Below, one piece after another: positions 1 through 8,152 of a DNA stretch of 21,794 bases. The DNA comes from an uncultured Bacillota bacterium (lineage in GTDB: Bacteria > Bacillota > Clostridia > Christensenellales > UBA1242): positions 1 through 21,794 of the forward strand of contig CAMUGK010000007.1 of NCBI GenBank assembly GCA_947088415.1. The letters run 5' to 3'. Positions within the stretch are counted from its first letter, which is position 1; every line of letters begins with the position of its first letter. A program made the position numbers and the translations under genes. The notes beneath the pieces were generated by a model that searched no databases, had not been told where the DNA came from, and saw only the letters and a list, made by a program, of their open reading frames with translations.

Positions 1-51
1 AACAGATTTTTTAAATTATTTTAAAAATTTATCATAACCCGCTATATCAAT

Positions 52-80
52 TTGACTTTTTAATATAAAAATGCTATTAT
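52..80 (+). promoter_or_regulatory. sigma-A promoter of leuS
   Basis: TTGACT at 52-57, a 17-base spacer, and TATTAT at 75-80 preceded by TGC, which makes an extended -10. The predicted transcript starts near 87, leaving a leader of about 19 bases before the leuS start at 106. That is too short for a T-box leader, the common control of aminoacyl-tRNA synthetase genes in Firmicutes. Nothing else is recognised in bases 1-51. Confidence 0.7.
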
Positions 81-105
81 TTTATAAAATTTAAGCGAGG
101 ATGTT

Positions 106-2520
106 ATGCAAGAATATAATTTTAAAGAAGTTGAAAAAAAGTGGCAGGACAAGTGGGAAAAGGACAAGCCTTTTAAGGCAGTGGATTTTCATCCTACAAA
201 ACCTAAGTTTTATGTGTTGTATGAATTTCCTAATATTTCTGGCAACATTCATATGGGGCATTTGAAGGGGACTATTCCTGCCGATGCACTTGCTAGATAT
301 AAAAGATTTCAAGGTTACAATGTTTTATTCCCAATCGGTGGTGATGCTTTTGGGCTTCCTGCTGAAAATGCTGCAATAAAGACTGGAATTGACCCACATA
401 TATTTGTTGAAAATGGAAGTAAAAACATTTGGGGGCAATTTAAAAAGCTTGGTCTTTCTTTTGATTTTGATAGGTCATTTTGCACAAGTGATGAAGATTT
501 TTATAAGTGGACACAGTGGATTTTCTTGCAACTTTTCAAAGCAGGAAAAGCTTACAAAAAAACTGGTTATGTAAACTTCTGCCCAAATTGCAGAACAACG
601 TTATCTAATGAAGATAGTCAAGGTGGAAAATGTGACCGATGTGGAAGTGCGGTTGTTCAAAAAGAGCGTTCGGTTTGGTATTTGAAAATGAGAGAATACT
701 CTGAAAAAATGCTTGAAAATGTTGACCGAATTAATATGGCTGATTATTTAAAAGAAACACAGCGTAATTGGATTGGCAAGAGTGAAGGTATGCAAGTTAA
801 ATTTCCGCTTGTTGACCAAAAGGGGAATAAACTTGACGATATTGAGATTTTCACAACCTGCGTTGAAACAATTTATGGTGTAACTTTCCTTTCGCTTGCA
901 CCAGAAAATACTTTAGTAGATAAATATAAAGATAAGATTACAAATTTCAAAGATATTGAAAGTTATCGTAAACAAACTTCACTTCGCAGTGAATTTGACC
1001 GCATGAGCGATACAAAAAGCAAAACTGGTTGCCAAATACAAGGGCTTTTTGCACAAAATCCTTTAACTAAAGAGATTGTTCCATTGTATTTAGCCGATTT
1101 TGTGCTTGCAAGTTATGGAACAGGTGCTGTTATGGCAGTTCCAACTCATGACCAACGTGATTACGAGTTTGCAAAGGCTTTCAATATTCCTATGAAGCAG
1201 GTTATTGAAGGCGATGTATCTAAACAAGCGGTTGAAAAGAAAGAATATTTGTCAAAGAATAGCCTTCTTATGAACTCTGCCGAATTTTCTGGTTTGAAAG
1301 TTAAAGATGGCAAAACCAAGATTGCCGAAAAACTTATTGCTTTAGGTGCAGGTCAAAAGACAATAAATTACAAGATGACAGATTGGTCATTTAACCGTCA
1401 AAGATATTGGGGAGAGCCTATTCCTATCATTAATTGTCCACATTGTGGTGCAGTTGCACTTGACGAAAAGGATTTGCCTTTAACTTTGCCTAAAACTAAC
1501 GATTATCTTCCAAATGAAAATGGCGATAGTCCACTTTCAAAGATAAAAGACTGGGTTAATTGCAAATGTCCAAAATGTGGTCGTGATGCCAAACGTGAAA
1601 CCGACACTATGCCAAACTGGGCAGGTTCAAGCTGGTATTGGCTTAGATTTATTGACCCGCACAATAAAAAAGCTCTCGCGGACTTTGATAAACTCAAATA
1701 TTGGGGCAGTGTAGATTGTTATACTGGCGGCACTGAACATATAACTCGTCACGTTTTATATTCTTTCTTTTGGCAGAATTTCTTGTATGATATTGGTGCA
1801 GTGCCAACACGTGACCCATTTGTTAAAAAAATGGGCAGTGGTCTAATCTTAGACGACCAAGGCAAGAAAATGAGTAAGAGTTCTACAAACGGAGTTTCTC
1901 CACTTGAAGTTATAGAAAAATATGGCACAGATGTTGCGAGAATGCATATTCACTTTTTAGGGGGTTATGAAGATAATACACCTTGGTCATTTGAAGGCAT
2001 TTCGGGAATAGTATCGTTTATCAATAAAGTTTGGGCTTTGCAAGAAATTGTTAAAGGTGAAGAAATTTCAAAAGAACATGCAGTGCCACTGAATAAACTT
2101 ATTAAAAAGATTGGCGAAGATTTGGAAGAACTTCGTCTTAATACAGCGATATCTGCTTTTATGATATTTATTAAAAAGGTTAGAGATGACGGTTTTATAA
2201 CAAAAGACGAACTCAAAAGTTTTCTCATTCTTTTAAATCCAATAGCCCCACATATTACAAGTGAAATATTTGAACGTATATTTAATAGTCAAATTCTTGA
2301 CCAATCTTGGCCAAAATATGAAGATAAGTATTTAGTTGAAGACATGATTGAAATTCCAATTCAGGTTAATGGCAAACTGAGAGGAAAAGTCAGCGTTCAA
2401 AAAAATGCAAGTCAAGAAGAAATAACAGAGTTGGCACTTAAAGAAGTTAAAGATTTTGTTGAAAATGGTTACAAAAAAATAATTTATGTGCCAAAACGAG
2501 TTTTTAACATTGTTTTATAA
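106..2520 (+). CDS. leuS: leucyl-tRNA synthetase
   Basis: Charges tRNA-Leu with leucine in the cytoplasm using ATP. This is a class I synthetase of 804 residues, the usual bacterial length. The class I HIGH signature is HMGH at residues 49-52 and the KMSKS loop is at about 588-592. Two Cys-pair zinc-like clusters are visible (around residues 158-180, CPNC...CDRC, and around 445-500, CPHC...CPKC), as is the TDTMPNWAGSSWYW block typical of LeuRS. The editing domain lies between, with the TGAVMAVPTHDQRDYEFA motif. The start is ATG at 106, with GAGG at 97-100 as ribosome site. It has its own promoter and is followed by a terminator, so it appears monocistronic. Nothing is missing or broken. Confidence 0.98.
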   Translation: MQEYNFKEVEKKWQDKWEKDKPFKAVDFHPTKPKFYVLYEFPNISGNIHMGHLKGTIPADALARYKRFQGYNVLFPIGGDAFGLPAENAAIKTGIDPHIFVENGSKNIWGQFKKLGLSFDFDRSFCTSDEDFYKWTQWIFLQLFKAGKAYKKTGYVNFCPNCRTTLSNEDSQGGKCDRCGSAVVQKERSVWYLKMREYSEKMLENVDRINMADYLKETQRNWIGKSEGMQVKFPLVDQKGNKLDDIEIFTTCVETIYGVTFLSLAPENTLVDKYKDKITNFKDIESYRKQTSLRSEFDRMSDTKSKTGCQIQGLFAQNPLTKEIVPLYLADFVLASYGTGAVMAVPTHDQRDYEFAKAFNIPMKQVIEGDVSKQAVEKKEYLSKNSLLMNSAEFSGLKVKDGKTKIAEKLIALGAGQKTINYKMTDWSFNRQRYWGEPIPIINCPHCGAVALDEKDLPLTLPKTNDYLPNENGDSPLSKIKDWVNCKCPKCGRDAKRETDTMPNWAGSSWYWLRFIDPHNKKALADFDKLKYWGSVDCYTGGTEHITRHVLYSFFWQNFLYDIGAVPTRDPFVKKMGSGLILDDQGKKMSKSSTNGVSPLEVIEKYGTDVARMHIHFLGGYEDNTPWSFEGISGIVSFINKVWALQEIVKGEEISKEHAVPLNKLIKKIGEDLEELRLNTAISAFMIFIKKVRDDGFITKDELKSFLILLNPIAPHITSEIFERIFNSQILDQSWPKYEDKYLVEDMIEIPIQVNGKLRGKVSVQKNASQEEITELALKEVKDFVENGYKKIIYVPKRVFNIVL

Positions 2521-2549
2521 AAGTTTTATTTAAAAATCGTCTTTTGTTG

Positions 2550-2578
2550 TTGACTTTTATTATTTTTAATGTTAAAAT
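2550..2578 (+). promoter_or_regulatory. possible promoter for the 2697-3644 gene
   Basis: TTGACT at 2550-2555, 17-base spacer, TAAAAT at 2573-2578. The predicted start (about 2585) would fall inside the leuS terminator hairpin, so the transcript would begin in that stem and have a leader of about 110 bases containing the hairpin at 2613-2654. Two further TTGAC boxes (2618-2623, 2633-2638) lack a good -10 at standard spacing. Which of these is used is uncertain. Confidence 0.35.
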
Positions 2579-2579
2579 T

Positions 2580-2607
2580 ATAGTGGAAAATTTTTCCACT
2601 ATTTTTT
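2580..2607 (+). terminator. intrinsic terminator after leuS
   Basis: TAGTGGAAAA (2581-2590) pairs perfectly with TTTTCCACTA (2592-2601) and is followed by six T at 2602-2607. It lies 60 bases after the leuS stop. A promoter-like pair (TTGACT 2550-2555, TAAAAT 2573-2578) sits directly before it. Confidence 0.75.
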
Positions 2608-2612
2608 AATAT

Positions 2613-2654
2613 AATTTTTGACAAAACTAGGCTTGACTAATTTTGTCGAAAATT
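2613..2654. repeat. 18-bp imperfect inverted repeat with 6-base loop
   Basis: Arms 2613-2630 and 2637-2654 are complementary at 16 of 18 positions (one C:A mismatch and one G:T), with GCTTGA as loop. No T-run follows, so it is not a standard terminator. The arms contain the TTGACA and overlap the TTGACT boxes, so it may be an operator or a leader-RNA hairpin for the gene starting at 2697. Confidence 0.55.
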
Positions 2655-2696
2655 GACATATCCTAAAAAACTAAAGAATATATTAAAGGGAAAAGA

Positions 2697-3644
2697 ATGA
2701 TTTTCAAAAAGGGTAAATATAATATTGTTTTTATGTTGATGTTTGTTATTGTCATAGGTGTTTTTGCCTTTGAAGTATTTTTGTCTTCATCGCCTTCTCA
2801 AATTGTTATTCCAAACGATCAACCTAATGCAGAAGATCCAAACAAGCCAAATGACGACTTGAATCTTCCTGAGATTCCAGATGATAGCAATGATGTTTTT
2901 GACAATAGTGTTCGTGACCCTAATATGCCATCGACAAAATTTCCTTTAAAGATTGTCAACTATTCTTTAGATAAATTATATAGTTCTGAAGGATTCAAAT
3001 CTAAATTCGATAGAAAAATGACTAATATTGCCAATGTGTTTGGTGGAGTTAAAGCAATTCAAAATATTAATGGCAATATTGAAGTAAGCGATGGGGTTTC
3101 TTTAGAGGCTATGACGTTTAAATCAGAAAATGCCATGGGTTATGGTGCTGACTATAAAAGATATTTTTATAACGATGGCTCAAATGTTATCAAATATCAA
3201 ACTGCAACACCTGATGCTGATATAACTACAGCAAAAGTTACTCAAATGACAAAAAAGGAATATAAAGATACCTTTGGCATGGCGTTAACAGAAAAACCAG
3301 TTTTTAATTTCTCTGATTCAAACTTTAAAGCAAGTTTAGTAACCAAACAAGATAGAAATAAGCGAAATTATTATGAAATTACTGTAACATCAAAAAATAC
3401 TTCCATGTTTACAAATGAATATTATAGATATTTTGAATCATCTGGCGATTTAAAAAATGCCCAAGGCGTTAGTGTAACATATATTATTTCAGTTTATTTA
3501 AGTGGAAATATCTTTAAAATTCAATCTCAAGAAAATTTGACTGGTAAAAATCCAGCAACTGGGGCAGGAGTAAATACAACTATAGAAACAACACAAACCT
3601 TTACCATTTACTCATCATCATTTAATATTGCTAAACCATTTTAA
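2697..3644 (+). CDS. single-pass surface protein of unknown function
   Basis: 315 residues, family not recognised. Residues 1-8 are short and basic, about 9-28 form one hydrophobic helix without a lipobox cysteine, and about 35-75 form a Pro/Asp/Asn-rich linker (repeated DPN and PND steps). The rest is a soluble domain rich in Asn, Thr, Tyr and Phe with no cysteine, which fits a beta-rich domain outside the membrane. I infer an uncleaved anchor with an outward-facing C-terminus, but a cleaved signal peptide is also possible. The start is ATG 2697 with AAAGGG at 2685-2690. It ends at a terminator shared with the converging gene. No enzymatic motif is seen. Confidence 0.85.
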   Translation: MIFKKGKYNIVFMLMFVIVIGVFAFEVFLSSSPSQIVIPNDQPNAEDPNKPNDDLNLPEIPDDSNDVFDNSVRDPNMPSTKFPLKIVNYSLDKLYSSEGFKSKFDRKMTNIANVFGGVKAIQNINGNIEVSDGVSLEAMTFKSENAMGYGADYKRYFYNDGSNVIKYQTATPDADITTAKVTQMTKKEYKDTFGMALTEKPVFNFSDSNFKASLVTKQDRNKRNYYEITVTSKNTSMFTNEYYRYFESSGDLKNAQGVSVTYIISVYLSGNIFKIQSQENLTGKNPATGAGVNTTIETTQTFTIYSSSFNIAKPF

Positions 3645-3648
3645 AAAT

Positions 3649-3676
3649 AAAAAACTTACCCAAAGGTAAGTTTTTT
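3649..3676. terminator. bidirectional terminator between convergent genes
   Basis: AAAAAACTTACC (3649-3660), loop CAAA, GGTAAGTTTTTT (3665-3676): a perfect 12-bp stem with A and T tracts on opposite sides, usable from both strands. It overlaps the TAA stop of the minus-strand gene (3675-3677). Confidence 0.85.
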
Positions 3677-4454
3677 ATTCGTCATCATCAGTGTCGTCGT
3701 CAACTTCTTCTTGAGTTTCATCTTCTTCAATAGGAGTTGCTTCAAGTTCTTCTAATGGTTCTTCGTTCTCATCAATGGTTTCTTCATCAACGTTTTCAAG
3801 AATCTCGTCTTCTTCGTCAAACTCTTCTTGTTCTTCTTCAATCAACTCTTCTTGGTTTTCGTCGTCAAGATTTTCACTTTCTTCTTTAACTTCTTCAACA
3901 AGTTCGTCATCTTCAACTTCTTGAATTTCTTCAACAACTTGTTCTTCTTCGATTTCTTGTTCTTCGTCTAAAGATGCGTCACTTGAAATTTTACTTGCTT
4001 CAATTTCTTCTGGATTTTCAACTTCAATAACTTGGGCTTCTTGAGTGTTATTTGCCATAGCCTTTGCCATTGCAAGAGCAATTTGTGCATCACGTTCAGC
4101 CTTTTCTTTTGCTTCGGCTTCACGATCAAGTTCTTGAAGTCTTGCTTTGTTTTTGTTGAAAAGCACATAAGAGATTGTAATAATCATAAAGCAAACAACA
4201 AGAGCAAGAGCCATTGAAATGAATAGGTTGAAAATTTCATCATCTCTAATACCTTTTACATAACTGAAAATAAGGAAGAACCAAGCTGAAATTGCAATGA
4301 AAGGTGAGATTGTTGTCACTGCACATGCGAGAATTTTGCTTTTAAATTTTCTTGCCCATCTCAAGCAAAAGAATGAACAAGCAACAGCAATTCCAGAAAA
4401 AACAATTCCAAGAATAAATGCTGTAAGTTGTGCTGTTGTAAGGTTAGCAAACAT
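3675..4454 (-). CDS. three-helix membrane protein with long acidic tail
   Basis: 259 residues, family not recognised. Three hydrophobic helices lie at about 8-29, 41-64 and 77-98. A charged, probably coiled-coil stretch rich in Ala, Glu and Lys covers about 100-130. From about 135 to the end the protein is dominated by Glu and Asp with scattered Val, Ile and Leu and finishes in a DDD-T-DDDE type run. With an odd number of helices the acidic tail lies on one side of the membrane; the Lys/Arg-rich flank after helix 3 suggests the cytoplasm. Such tails often bind divalent cations or basic partners, but no function can be assigned. The start at 4454 is fixed by GGAGG (plus-strand CCTCC at 4462-4466), 7 bases upstream. 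Confidence 0.85.
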   Translation of the reverse strand: MFANLTTAQLTAFILGIVFSGIAVACSFFCLRWARKFKSKILACAVTTISPFIAISAWFFLIFSYVKGIRDDEIFNLFISMALALVVCFMIITISYVLFNKNKARLQELDREAEAKEKAERDAQIALAMAKAMANNTQEAQVIEVENPEEIEASKISSDASLDEEQEIEEEQVVEEIQEVEDDELVEEVKEESENLDDENQEELIEEEQEEFDEEDEILENVDEETIDENEEPLEELEATPIEEDETQEEVDDDTDDDE

Positions 4455-4478
4455 AATTTTACCTCCAAATATGTTTAT

Positions 4479-4507
4479 ATTTTATCACATTTTATGACCT
4501 AAGTCAA
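4479..4507 (-). promoter_or_regulatory. sigma-A promoter of the acidic-tail membrane protein
   Basis: On the minus strand: TTGACT (plus 4502-4507), 17-base spacer, TAAAAT (plus 4479-4484), preceded by TGA as an extended -10. The leader is about 18 bases and contains GGAGG. Confidence 0.7.
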
Positions 4508-4598
4508 TAGCCAAAAACAAATTTCTTTTAAAAATTATGATAAAATCTTGACTATCTATATATAGAATACAATATTTTAAGGATTTTTATCACAAAAC

Positions 4599-4628
4599 TT
4601 GACTTTATTTTTAAAAAACATATATAAT
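4599..4628 (+). promoter_or_regulatory. promoter abutting the Fn3-protein start codon
   Basis: TTGACT at 4599-4604, 18-base spacer, consensus TATAAT at 4623-4628. The expected start site (about 4634-4636) is only 2-4 bases before ATG 4638, so the AAGG at 4629-4632 would not be in the transcript. A second TTGACT at 4548-4553 has only AATATT at the right distance; if used, it would give a normal leader. The TTG at 4599 is in frame with the gene but is better read as the -35 box. Confidence 0.65.
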
Positions 4629-4637
4629 AAGGTTAAT

Positions 4638-5594
4638 ATGGAAAAAAATAGCGAAAAAGATTTGCTTATTAAAGCACCAAAAACCACAAAAGCACAAATT
4701 ATAGGTGTTTCTATCTTTGCACTTTGTGTTGTTTTGGCAGTGGTTGCATTAATCATTGTTATTGTTTTAAATTCAAATAAGACAATTCCTGCCCAAGTTA
4801 AATTTGTTGAAAATGGCAGACAAATTTCTGTTCAGGCCAAGGCTAATGACAATTTTAATGGTTATCGTTTTAAATTTGTCGATATTGAGGCTAAACAAGA
4901 GTTCACTTTTAATTCTTCAAGCAATGTAATGTTGGTTTCAGATAAACAAGAAATCAAGGTTGGAAGAACATATTCGGTTTCTGTATGTTATACGACTGAA
5001 CCAGAAGGTGGGAATAGTGAATATAGCAAGGCAATCACATGGCAGGCATATAAATTTCTTGACACGCCAACAGGCTTTAATTTAGACCTTGTAAATAATC
5101 GTTTAACTTGGAACAAAGTTGAAGATGCAGATTATTATAATGTTTATTATACAACAGACATTTTTAATACAATAAAATGCCAAAATAATTATTTAGATTT
5201 AAGCATGCAACAACTTCCAGCAGGAGAATTTTATGTAACAGTTTCTGCATTTTCAGAAAAGGGTTATCTCAAAGCAAGCTATGTTTCATCGGAACAACAG
5301 GTAATTATTCACAAACAACTTTCGCCTTTTGAAAGCGCTGTTAGAAATGGCGAATCAATTGCAATTCGGTCAAAAGATTTAATAGAGTTTGTTGAAGTTA
5401 AAGTTGAAGGGGAAGAAAAAATTACTAAAATAAACCCTATTCTTACAGGCTTTATTGGTGGACTTTCTTATTCAATAAATATTGCAATTCTCAACATTGA
5501 AAATGGCAAGCAAATTTATGTTCGACCAGGCTCTAGTAATGGTTATATAACTTATAGTGGCGACTGGACAGAAGTTACACAAAACAACACATAA
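4638..5594 (+). CDS. single-pass protein with fibronectin type III-like modules
   Basis: 318 residues from ATG 4638. An upstream in-frame TTG at 4599 is rejected because it is part of the promoter and has no ribosome site. Residues 1-20 are charged and cytoplasmic, about 21-44 form one very hydrophobic helix, then come beta-rich modules. Residues about 141-225 look like an Fn3 domain: the pattern P-x-G-F-x-L...L-x-W-x-x-V-x-x-A-x-x-Y-x-V-Y is visible, followed by AGEFYVTVSAFSEKGY. Residues about 50-139 resemble a degenerate second module. Fn3 modules mediate binding; the ligand is unknown. It precedes gerAA by 39 bases on the same strand and may be co-transcribed with it, so a link to the germination receptor is possible but unproven. 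Confidence 0.8.
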   Translation: MEKNSEKDLLIKAPKTTKAQIIGVSIFALCVVLAVVALIIVIVLNSNKTIPAQVKFVENGRQISVQAKANDNFNGYRFKFVDIEAKQEFTFNSSSNVMLVSDKQEIKVGRTYSVSVCYTTEPEGGNSEYSKAITWQAYKFLDTPTGFNLDLVNNRLTWNKVEDADYYNVYYTTDIFNTIKCQNNYLDLSMQQLPAGEFYVTVSAFSEKGYLKASYVSSEQQVIIHKQLSPFESAVRNGESIAIRSKDLIEFVEVKVEGEEKITKINPILTGFIGGLSYSINIAILNIENGKQIYVRPGSSNGYITYSGDWTEVTQNNT

Positions 5595-5617
5595 AAAGAA
5601 AATTTATAGTCATACTA
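5589..5617 (+). promoter_or_regulatory. sigma-G-like promoter before gerAA
   Basis: CATACTA at 5611-5617 matches the forespore sigma-G -10 consensus (CATnnTA type). ACATA at 5589-5593, 17 bases upstream, fits four of five positions of the GHATR -35. Bacillus gerA operons are known to be sigma-G dependent, so the position is meaningful. The spacing is one base shorter than typical, and the site overlaps the end of the upstream gene. Confidence 0.45.
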
Positions 5618-5633
5618 ACCTTAAAGAGGTGTT

Positions 5634-7061
5634 ATGGCTATTTTAAATGTCGAAAATGAGATTGAAAAATATAAAACTGAACTTCACGACAGTTTTGATA
5701 TTGCTTCTCGAATTTTAATTAAGGATGATGATAAAGTTGGTTTTTTATATCTTAAAAGTTTTACAAACCAGCAATTATTTATTGATGGCATTTTTTCGCC
5801 TATTTCTAAATATCATGGAGAACTTGACCTTCAAAACATGCAAGACAAGATTATTGATAATAGTGATGTTAAAGAAATAAAAACTCATGAAATTATCGAC
5901 AATATTTTAAAGGGCAGTGTTATAATTTTTACAGAAAAAAAAGGGCTTTATCTTTCAATAGATATTGGGGCTTATCCAACAAGACCCCCTAGCGAACCAC
6001 CAACTTCGCCAGTAATTCAAGGGCCAAGAGAGGGTTTTGTTGAAGATATAAAAACAAATATAACGCTTATTAGAAGAAGATTGCACAGCAAAGATTTAGT
6101 TTTTTGTGAAACTAAAGTTGGCAAATATTCTAACACTCAAATTGTGATTGCTTATTTAGATGGAATTGCCGATAAAAAAGTTGTTAAAGAAATTCAAAAT
6201 CGATTAAAAAGCATTGAGATTGATGGGGTTATTGACAGTTATTACATACTTTCATTTTTGGAGAGCAAACCTGATTCATTATTTAAACAAGTTGGCAATA
6301 ATGAAAAACCAGACATTGTTGCAAGCAAAATGCTTGAAGGTAAGGTTGCAATTATTGTAGACAATTCTCCAATAGTTTTAACTGTTCCATTTATATTATT
6401 GGAAGAATTGCAATCATCAAATGATTATTACACAAACCATCATTATTCATCTTTAGTTAGAGTTGTTCGTATGCTTGGAATTGTTATTGCAATTTTAGCA
6501 CCCGGTGCATATTTGGCACTTCAACTCTATCATTATAATATACTTCCACTAAACTTTTTGATTACTGTTGCAGATACAACGCAAGGTCTTCCTTTCACAC
6601 CGTTTTTGGAAATGCTTTTTATAACTCTTCTTTTCCAAATTTTGTATGAAGTAAGTTTGCGTCTTCCAAGTTATCTCGGTCTTGCAACTTCTATTGTCGG
6701 GGCTTTAATTTTGGGTGATACAGGTGTTAAAGCAGGGCTTATTTCTCCTCCGGGAGTTATTGTTGTTGCTCTTGCAAAGATTGCACTTTACACAGCGCCT
6801 GCTCAGTCATCACAAATCACAGTTTTGCAATGCATATTTTTAATTTTAGGTGGCTCATTAGGGCTTTTAGGCTTGGTTGGTGGATTAATTTATTTTGTCA
6901 ATTATCTCAACACTTTGGATAGTTATGGAACGCCTTATCTTGCACCATATAGTCCACGTATTCCGCAAGACTTAAAAGACGGAATTTTTATGTCGCCATT
7001 GACCGAGATGAAAACAAGACCCAAGTCTTTTAGAAATAAAAACAAAGTGAGGGAAAAATGA
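5634..7061 (+). CDS. gerAA: spore germinant receptor subunit A (GerA family)
   Basis: A-subunit of the GerA-type nutrient germinant receptor in the spore inner membrane. 475 residues with the family order: N-terminal cytoplasmic domain (LHDSFDIASRIL start), the conserved GPREGFVE block at 130-137 followed by T-N-x-x-L-I-R-R-R-L, then membrane helices at about 281-300, 321-345, 350-384 and 395-425. The block LRLPSYLG-x-A-T-S-I-V-G-A-L-I-L-G and the C-terminal SYGTPYLAPYSP are family hallmarks. The start is ATG 5634 with AAAGAGG at 5623-5629. Its TGA overlaps the gerAB ATG (ATGA), showing translational coupling. Known GerA complexes contain A, B and C subunits, all present here. The symbol is by family; the germinant cannot be predicted. 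Confidence 0.93.
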   Translation: MAILNVENEIEKYKTELHDSFDIASRILIKDDDKVGFLYLKSFTNQQLFIDGIFSPISKYHGELDLQNMQDKIIDNSDVKEIKTHEIIDNILKGSVIIFTEKKGLYLSIDIGAYPTRPPSEPPTSPVIQGPREGFVEDIKTNITLIRRRLHSKDLVFCETKVGKYSNTQIVIAYLDGIADKKVVKEIQNRLKSIEIDGVIDSYYILSFLESKPDSLFKQVGNNEKPDIVASKMLEGKVAIIVDNSPIVLTVPFILLEELQSSNDYYTNHHYSSLVRVVRMLGIVIAILAPGAYLALQLYHYNILPLNFLITVADTTQGLPFTPFLEMLFITLLFQILYEVSLRLPSYLGLATSIVGALILGDTGVKAGLISPPGVIVVALAKIALYTAPAQSSQITVLQCIFLILGGSLGLLGLVGGLIYFVNYLNTLDSYGTPYLAPYSPRIPQDLKDGIFMSPLTEMKTRPKSFRNKNKVREK

Positions 7062-8152
7062 GAGAGAATAAAATTTCAGCAAGGCAGAGCGGCATGCTTT
7101 GCGTCATGCTTATTTTTGCTAATAAATTATTACTTTTACCTTCACTTTTATTTGAAGAGATTGGTGCTGATGGTTTTTGGGTTATAGTGGTTTTATTGTT
7201 TGTTGATCTTTTAGGATTAGGCGGATTTTTTATGCTTAAAGCAAGATATCCAAGCGAAAAATTTTATGATATTTTAAAAGATAATTTAGGAAAAATACTT
7301 GCAAAAACCATTGTTTTTCTATTTTTAATATTTTTTCTATTTAAAACTTTTCTAACTTTTTCTGTTGTTTATATGTTTTTAAAACAAACTGTCTATCAAG
7401 AAGATTTTGAGTTTTTGGCTCTGATTGCATTACTTCCAGTGTTAAATCACGGAATAATAAGCGGAATAAGAACAATTTCACGTTCAATTGAACTTTTCTT
7501 TTATTTTGTTTGTGCAGGTTTAATTTTGTGTGTAGCAATTTCAATAACCAATCAAGGTGGAATGCCATTATTTTTTCATGCACCAGTCCCAGCTTTTTTT
7601 GACTCGGTGTTTAAACATATGTTTTCCTTTGGAGATTTTTTGATTTTGTATTTAATCATTGATAAAATTCAAATAAAACCTAATCAAGGGCGTAAAATTT
7701 TAAACATAGTATTGTTTGGTGTCGTTCTTTTGCTTACAATTTTATTGCGATTTTATTCAATTTATCGTGTAACAGGCTTTATGCATAATAACGCACTTTT
7801 AGATATAAGTTCTGTTGCAGCCGAATATTCTGCAATTGGCAAACTAGATATTTTTCCAATGCTTACAATAATGTTTTTAACCTATTTTCAACTTGAAGTT
7901 TTCATCTTTGGGTTTTGCCAAAGTTTTATAGATTTGTGTCCTAAATATAACAAAATTCATGCAATTATACTTTTTGATATCGTCTTTTTAGTGCTTTATC
8001 ATGGTGTATTAAGCCAATATGATTTTTTCCTGCTTACTGCTGAAAATTATTTTTCATATTTCATTATCATTGTCAATGTGCTTGTGCCACTCATTTGTGC
8101 TTTTATTTCAATAAAGGTGCGAAAAAGGAGAAAGTATGAAAAGATTTTTTAA
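7058..8152 (+). CDS. gerAB: spore germinant receptor subunit B (GerAB, APC-type permease)
   Basis: B-subunit of the germinant receptor, an amino-acid-permease-fold membrane protein that binds the germinant. 364 residues, the normal family length, with about ten hydrophobic helices and little else. N-terminal signature: KISARQSGMLCVMLIFANKL followed by a Leu/Phe-rich helix; the middle has GIRTISRSIELFFYF. It overlaps gerAA by 4 bases and gerAC by 17, so the three are one translational unit. The ribosome site GAGG at 7049-7052 lies inside gerAA. The fourth position of each hydrophobic block is unusually Phe-rich, but composition matches its neighbours. No defect is seen. Confidence 0.92.
   Translation: MRENKISARQSGMLCVMLIFANKLLLLPSLLFEEIGADGFWVIVVLLFVDLLGLGGFFMLKARYPSEKFYDILKDNLGKILAKTIVFLFLIFFLFKTFLTFSVVYMFLKQTVYQEDFEFLALIALLPVLNHGIISGIRTISRSIELFFYFVCAGLILCVAISITNQGGMPLFFHAPVPAFFDSVFKHMFSFGDFLILYLIIDKIQIKPNQGRKILNIVLFGVVLLLTILLRFYSIYRVTGFMHNNALLDISSVAAEYSAIGKLDIFPMLTIMFLTYFQLEVFIFGFCQSFIDLCPKYNKIHAIILFDIVFLVLYHGVLSQYDFFLLTAENYFSYFIIIVNVLVPLICAFISIKVRKRRKYEKIF

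Noticed and set aside
1..105. T-box leader before leuS
   Set aside because: Only 19 bases lie between the predicted transcript start and the start codon; no specifier stem or T-box sequence is visible.
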